A stretch of DNA of 9,802 bases, taken from positions 1-9,802 of the forward strand of contig CAAFWR010000061.1 of assembly GCA_900766745.1 (NCBI GenBank), given 5' to 3'. The notes beneath the pieces are model-generated. The model was not told where the DNA came from, ran no database searches, and worked only from the letters and a program-made list of their open reading frames with translations. The first letter of the stretch is position 1, and the number at the start of each line of letters is the position of its first letter. The DNA is from Methanobacteriaceae archaeon. GTDB lineage: Archaea; Methanobacteriota; Methanobacteria; Methanobacteriales; Methanobacteriaceae. The translations under genes and the position numbers were made by a program. Positions 6,398-9,802 of this stretch are shown in pieces.

Positions 6398-7348
6398 ATG
6401 TTTAAATTCAAGGAACCATCAATAAAAACAAAAAATACAATAGCAGATGTAGCTATAAACGGAGCTTCCATTGATTACAATAAAAGCATTGCTGAAAAAT
6501 TAAAAAAACATACAGGCCATCTACATTCAGCAGTGACAAACAGCGGTAACGGAAGCATTTACCTTGCACTGTCAGCTGTGGGTGAAAATCTGATAGTGCC
6601 TGATCAGGGAGCGTGGAACGGATTTAAGCAAATAGGGAAACTCCTCAAGAAAAACATAACCCTGCTTGAAACACAGCAAGGAATAATCAATTTGGAAAAA
6701 CTCGAAAACACAGAAAATGGCTCCACACTAATTCTAACAAGCTTTGCAGGATACACTGCAGAGCAGAACATGAAAGAGATTTCTAAAGTATGCAGAGAAA
6801 AAGACATAACAATAATAGAAGACGCATCAGCAGGAATAGGAGATGGGGAAAAGAAAGTAGGAAACGGAAAGTACTCAGACATAATAATCGCATCAACTGG
6901 AAGCCCTAAAATAATAAATGCAGGACAGGGAGGAATACTTACAACAGACAATAAGGATGTACTTGAAAAAACAAGAGTGCAGCAGAAAATAACAAAAGCA
7001 ACCCAGATAACAGCAGCAGCTATAGACAGCGAACTTGAAAACGTAGAAGAAAAACTTGAAAAAACAATAGAGGCATGCAAATATCTGAAAAACTCTCTTG
7101 AAGATGTGATACACCCTGGAAAAAGAGGGCTAAATGTAATAATGAATGATTCTAATCCAAAAGAACTAAGCTGGAAACTAAAGCAAGACTTAAAAATAAA
7201 TAAAAGCGGCTTTATAACCAGATGTCCGAATTACAACAGAATAAAAGAAAAGGCAGTAGCAATTGAAATAAAAAATCTAGATTACAATTGCCTTACAAAA
7301 GAGAAATTAGATTATATAATAGAAACTGCAGAAAAATACAGAAACTAA
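6398..7348 (+). CDS. DegT/DnrJ/EryC1-like PLP-dependent enzyme (fold type I)
   Basis: 316 residues, somewhat short for the DegT/DnrJ/EryC1/StrS aminotransferases (commonly 360-400). Motifs match the family: a cofactor-phosphate region with TNSGNGSIYLALSAVG (48-62), the PLP-ring Asp in IIEDASAGIGDG (D142), and the Schiff-base lysine in STGSPKIINAGQGGILTTDN (K171), where DegT members read SFHPTKxxxxGEGGM. Such enzymes usually transaminate keto-sugars for surface polysaccharide synthesis, but no sugar-nucleotide genes are nearby, so the substrate is unknown. The shortening appears to be in the C-terminal small domain and in the N-terminus, which lacks the usual P-xxG substrate loop. ATG 6398 follows nreA after a 52-nt gap on the same strand; no strong Shine-Dalgarno is visible. 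The 3' end overlaps the convergent cgi121 gene by 4 nt. The fold is well supported, the exact activity is not. Confidence 0.75.
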   Translation: MFKFKEPSIKTKNTIADVAINGASIDYNKSIAEKLKKHTGHLHSAVTNSGNGSIYLALSAVGENLIVPDQGAWNGFKQIGKLLKKNITLLETQQGIINLEKLENTENGSTLILTSFAGYTAEQNMKEISKVCREKDITIIEDASAGIGDGEKKVGNGKYSDIIIASTGSPKIINAGQGGILTTDNKDVLEKTRVQQKITKATQITAAAIDSELENVEEKLEKTIEACKYLKNSLEDVIHPGKRGLNVIMNDSNPKELSWKLKQDLKINKSGFITRCPNYNRIKEKAVAIEIKNLDYNCLTKEKLDYIIETAEKYRN

Positions 7349-7842
7349 AAATCAACTACTAATTTTGAAATCTTGTCAATAATAATGTCTTCATGTGTAT
7401 AACATGCTAATTCTTCAGAAGATATGTCAAATATTTTAACTAAATCATCATTTACAGGCAATAAAACATCATCGTTTCTATCGAAAGTGCTATTTAAATA
7501 ATCGTAAATTTCATTATTTCCATTAACAATGACAGCACATAAATTCATGTCTCCTTCTTTTAAACCTAAGAGACTGAAAGCCTTGGAAATCTGTCTTTGG
7601 GCAGAACATCTCAAACAGATTTCAACTCCCAAATCATTGGCGAAATTATCTTTTCTGTCAAATGCCAAAACAGACTGATTAACAGCATGAAAAACATGAT
7701 TTCTACCAGCAATACCATTAGCGTCCAATAACTGAACAACGGAACCTTTAGAAAAAATATCAATATCGTCTAAAACGTCATCAACAGAATCGATATGACC
7801 TGTAAAACCTAAAACATCAACATCTAAATCAGCTATAATCAA
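7345..7842 (-). CDS. cgi121: KEOPS complex subunit Cgi121
   Basis: 165 residues matching the archaeal Cgi121 family: GSVVQLLDANGIAGRNHVFHAVNQSVLAF (33-61), then GVEICLRCSAQRQISKAFSLLGLKEG (72-97) and a CAVIVNG strand. Cgi121 is the small subunit of KEOPS that binds the Bud32 kinase and the tRNA 3' CCA end, aiding t6A37 modification of ANN-decoding tRNAs by Kae1. No ATG fits. The frame opens with TTG at 7842, with an in-frame TGA six codons upstream, and AAGGTGG lies 6 nt before the TTG. The start is 11 nt after the cimA stop, so the two genes are almost certainly one operon. No kae1-bud32 or pcc1 gene is in the window; KEOPS genes are commonly scattered in archaea. The gene ends with TAG, overlapping the convergent PLP-enzyme gene by 4 nt. 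Confidence 0.85.
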   Translation of the reverse strand: MIIADLDVDVLGFTGHIDSVDDVLDDIDIFSKGSVVQLLDANGIAGRNHVFHAVNQSVLAFDRKDNFANDLGVEICLRCSAQRQISKAFSLLGLKEGDMNLCAVIVNGNNEIYDYLNSTFDRNDDVLLPVNDDLVKIFDISSEELACYTHEDIIIDKISKLVVDF

Positions 7843-7848
7843 AAAAAA

Positions 7849-7855
7849 CCACCTT
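7849..7855 (-). promoter_or_regulatory. Ribosome binding site of cgi121 (supports a TTG start)
   Basis: AAGGTGG on the minus strand sits 6 nt before TTG 7842, and its first two A bases are part of the cimA TAA stop (7854-7856). An eight-T stretch joins it to the start codon. This couples cgi121 translation to termination of cimA. Confidence 0.6.
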
Positions 7856-9323
7856 ACTCAATAATTCTATTAACACCTGAAATATAAGCCTTAACACTTG
7901 CATTAATAATATCCGGCTCTGTTCCTCTAGCAGAAATAATTTTGCCATCCTTTTGAAGTTTAACAATAACATCAATCAAAGCATCAGTACCACCAGTGAT
8001 AGCATCTACATGATACTCAACCAGTTCAATATCATCAAACTCAGCTATTGATTTTTTAACAGCATTAATTGCAGCGTCAACAGGACCAATACCCACACCT
8101 GCCTCTAAAACCTCTTCATCATCAATAGTAAGTTTAACAGAAGCAGTAGGCATAACAGTATTACCAGAAACAATAGTAACCTCTTTAAGTTTGATTCTAT
8201 CCTCAAAGTTAATATTCAAAACATCATCAGCTATAGCCTGCAGGTCAACGTCAGTAACAGTTTTACCTTTATCAGCTAATGCCTTGATATTATCACAAAT
8301 CTGATTAAGCTGAACATCATCAACAACCAGACCCAACTCCTTTAATCTGTTATCCAGACCATGAGTACCCATATGTTTACCAACAACAAACCTGCGAGAT
8401 CTTCCAACAAGTTCAGGAGTCATAGGCTCATAGGTAGATGCGTTCTTTATAATACCGTCAGAATGAATGCCTGATTCATGAGCAAAAGCGTTTTCACCAA
8501 CAATAGCCTTATTAGGTTGAATATAAACACCTGTTAAACGGGCAACAAGCTTAGAGATATTGTAAATCTGATCAATTTTAATATCTGTGTCAAAATCAGG
8601 AAGTAAACGATTAATACCAACAACAGTCTCCTCAAAAGAAGTATTGCCGGCACGTTCACCAATTCCATTAACAGTAGAATGGAACTCACAAGCTCCACCT
8701 TTAATAGCAGCTAATGTATTGGCAACAGCTAAACCAAAATCATTATGACAGTGACAACTAACAGGAACTGTAAGATCATTTAGCTCACTAAACATATTAT
8801 AAGAAGATTCAGGTGTGAAAATACCAACAGTGTCGCAAACACAAACCCTATCCGCACCAGCGCTGATACCCTTTTCAAAAACAACCTTTAAGAAATCAAC
8901 ATCAGTTCTAGAAGCATCTTCAGCAGATAATTCAACAACTAAACCATGATCCTTACAATATTCAATAGCATCGTTAGACATTTCAAGAAGATTATCCTTA
9001 GTAGTATTCAGTTTATCAAAAATATGTAAATCTGAAGTGGGAACAACTAAATTAACTGCATCAACATCACATTCTAGACAATAATCAATATCAATAGTTA
9101 AAGGTCTAGAAAAACTAAGAATTTCAGCATTAAAACCTTGGCAGGTAATTTCCCTAATGGACTCTCTCTCACCACTAGAAGTTATAGCAGACCCGGCTTC
9201 TATAAAATCAACTCCAATTTCATCTAACTTAGAAGCTATTCTAAATTTTTCAGAAGAAGTTAAAGAAACACCAGGAGTTTGTTCACCATCTCTTAAAGTA
9301 GTATCTAATACTTTAATATTCAA
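7854..9323 (-). CDS. cimA: (R)-citramalate synthase, CimA type (2-isopropylmalate/homocitrate synthase superfamily)
   Basis: 489 residues from TTG 9323. The N-terminal TIM barrel has the [15 protein letters not shown] block (7-21) with the metal- and substrate-binding R11-D12, the metal ligands H191 and H193 in HCHNDFG, and the NGIGERAGN loop. The linker has [17 protein letters not shown], and residues from about 375 form a LeuA-type dimerisation/feedback domain. CimA condenses pyruvate with acetyl-CoA to (R)-citramalate, the pyruvate route to 2-oxobutyrate and isoleucine. Compared from memory with the Methanocaldococcus enzymes it shares CimA-like stretches (GSAITSx[13 protein letters not shown], TIVSGNxxxPxASVKL) rather than those of LeuA, but substrate choice cannot be proven by eye; LeuA or AksA remain possible. 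Upstream in-frame TTG/GTG codons (9335, 9332, 9326) are open, but GGTGAT at 9328-9333 is spaced for TTG 9323. It is read in one direction with 5S rRNA upstream and cgi121 downstream. Confidence 0.85.
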   Translation of the reverse strand: MNIKVLDTTLRDGEQTPGVSLTSSEKFRIASKLDEIGVDFIEAGSAITSSGERESIREITCQGFNAEILSFSRPLTIDIDYCLECDVDAVNLVVPTSDLHIFDKLNTTKDNLLEMSNDAIEYCKDHGLVVELSAEDASRTDVDFLKVVFEKGISAGADRVCVCDTVGIFTPESSYNMFSELNDLTVPVSCHCHNDFGLAVANTLAAIKGGACEFHSTVNGIGERAGNTSFEETVVGINRLLPDFDTDIKIDQIYNISKLVARLTGVYIQPNKAIVGENAFAHESGIHSDGIIKNASTYEPMTPELVGRSRRFVVGKHMGTHGLDNRLKELGLVVDDVQLNQICDNIKALADKGKTVTDVDLQAIADDVLNINFEDRIKLKEVTIVSGNTVMPTASVKLTIDDEEVLEAGVGIGPVDAAINAVKKSIAEFDDIELVEYHVDAITGGTDALIDVIVKLQKDGKIISARGTEPDIINASVKAYISGVNRIIE

Positions 9324-9327
9324 CAAA

Positions 9328-9333
9328 ATCACC
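9328..9333 (-). promoter_or_regulatory. Ribosome binding site deciding the cimA TTG start
   Basis: GGTGAT on the minus strand, a full six-base match to the archaeal anti-Shine-Dalgarno core, lies 4 nt before TTG 9323. It covers or abuts the alternative in-frame starts at 9335, 9332 and 9326, which makes them unlikely. The resulting N-terminus [12 protein letters not shown] is of family-typical length. Confidence 0.6.
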
Positions 9334-9358
9334 AAAAGAAACAGAAATAGAAAATAAA

Positions 9359-9371
9359 CAAATTAAATAAA
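9359..9371 (-). promoter_or_regulatory. Candidate TATA box / T-rich end between 5S rRNA and cimA
   Basis: Minus-strand CTTTATTTAATTT lies in the 57-nt gap between the end of the 5S gene and the cimA start. It could be a box A for cimA (initiation near 9340), or part of the T-rich stretch ending the 5S transcript. The sequence cannot separate the two, nor exclude 5S-cimA read-through. Confidence 0.3.
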
Positions 9372-9380
9372 GAGAATATA

Positions 9381-9507
<127 letters not shown>

Positions 9508-9721
9508 AACCAACAATTCTCCATAAACATAAAAAAATAAATAAAGAAACAGGAAAAAAATAACCGTTAACACTTTCACCCAAACAATACTGAATACACC
9601 TAACCAAATCACTAGAAAAGAATAAAAATAATAATTGAAGAAAAAATAACAATATTTCTTTCTTTTTAACTATTGAAAAATCATGATTAAAATTTCATTA
9701 TCTTTTTTTATAAAATAATGC
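9508..9721. other. AT-rich non-coding spacer
   Basis: About 210 bases without a plausible gene on either strand. It has A- or T-runs and TATA-like strings (for example around 9531-9548 on the minus strand, upstream of 5S, and TTTTTATAAAAT at 9706-9717). I see no repeats, tRNA or conserved protein in it. Confidence 0.5.
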
Positions 9722-9802
9722 AAGCGGGTAGTTGGAAGCAGCGGACTAAACAACTCGGAATACAAAAACTCCTCGAAACTCACATCCCTACCCCATCAAA
9801 CA
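9722..9802. other. GC-richer structured island, possible non-coding RNA cut by the window edge
   Basis: After 200 bases of nearly pure A/T the composition rises abruptly at 9724. GGGTAG (9726-9731) can pair with CTACCC (9788-9793), and inside it AGTTG (9730-9734) with CAACT (9751-9755), though these two helices share bases. In AT-rich archaea such islands are often stable RNAs. I could not match it to tRNA, SRP RNA, RNase P RNA or rRNA. On the minus strand it is followed by ATTATTTTAT, which would suit a 3' end there; the strand is undecided. Confidence 0.35.

Noticed and set aside
6604..7114. Two minus-strand open frames rich in Ser/Phe/Cys
   Set aside because: Antisense to the PLP-enzyme gene, whose D142 and K171 motifs show the true frame.
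7854..9323. Calling the synthase LeuA (2-isopropylmalate synthase)
   Set aside because: Stretches such as RVCVCDTVG and GSAITSxGERE resemble archaeal CimA more than LeuA; kept as an alternative, not the main call.
9722..9802. SRP RNA or tRNA (the GGAAGCAGC string recalls SRP helix 8)
   Set aside because: The flanking CCGGAAG-type tetraloop of SRP helix 8 and any T-arm consensus for a tRNA are missing on both strands.

Overview
The window looks like a low-GC methanogenic archaeon of the Methanobacteriales, most likely Methanobrevibacter or a close relative. Several things point there: a GMP synthase split into two separately encoded subunits, a PCNA-binding NreA repair protein, a Cgi121 subunit of KEOPS, a CimA-type citramalate synthase close to the Methanocaldococcus enzyme as I recall it, an adhesin-like beta-helix repeat relic, GGTGAT-type ribosome binding sites matching the archaeal 16S 3' end, and AT-rich intergenic DNA with TATA-like boxes. 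The genus is inferred, not proven.

Positions 1-3200 read as accessory DNA, all on the minus strand. The 5' part of a BREX-1 type pglX methyltransferase gene runs off the left edge. Just upstream of it is a tyrosine recombinase, and upstream of that a repeat-rich adhesin-like fragment that has lost both ends. PglX next to a tyrosine recombinase resembles BREX loci in which pglX is phase-varied by DNA inversion, and this is the most interesting system here.

Positions 3330-7350 are a compact plus-strand block of core genes. guaAA, a small acidic unknown ORF and guaAB overlap one another by 8 nt each and form the GMP synthase operon. A T-rich tract separates them from nreA, which ends in a PCNA-interacting peptide. 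A DegT/DnrJ-like PLP enzyme follows. The gap between nreA and this gene holds an in-frame 48-nt-period duplication of the nreA tail.

Positions 7345-9510 are minus-strand: a 5S rRNA gene, then cimA, then cgi121 (KEOPS). cimA and cgi121 are 11 nt apart and both appear to start with TTG behind good Shine-Dalgarno sequences. cgi121 converges on the PLP-enzyme gene with a 4-nt overlap. The last ~300 bases are AT-rich and non-coding except for a GC-richer, hairpin-capable island at 9722-9802, which may be part of an unidentified structured RNA cut by the window edge.
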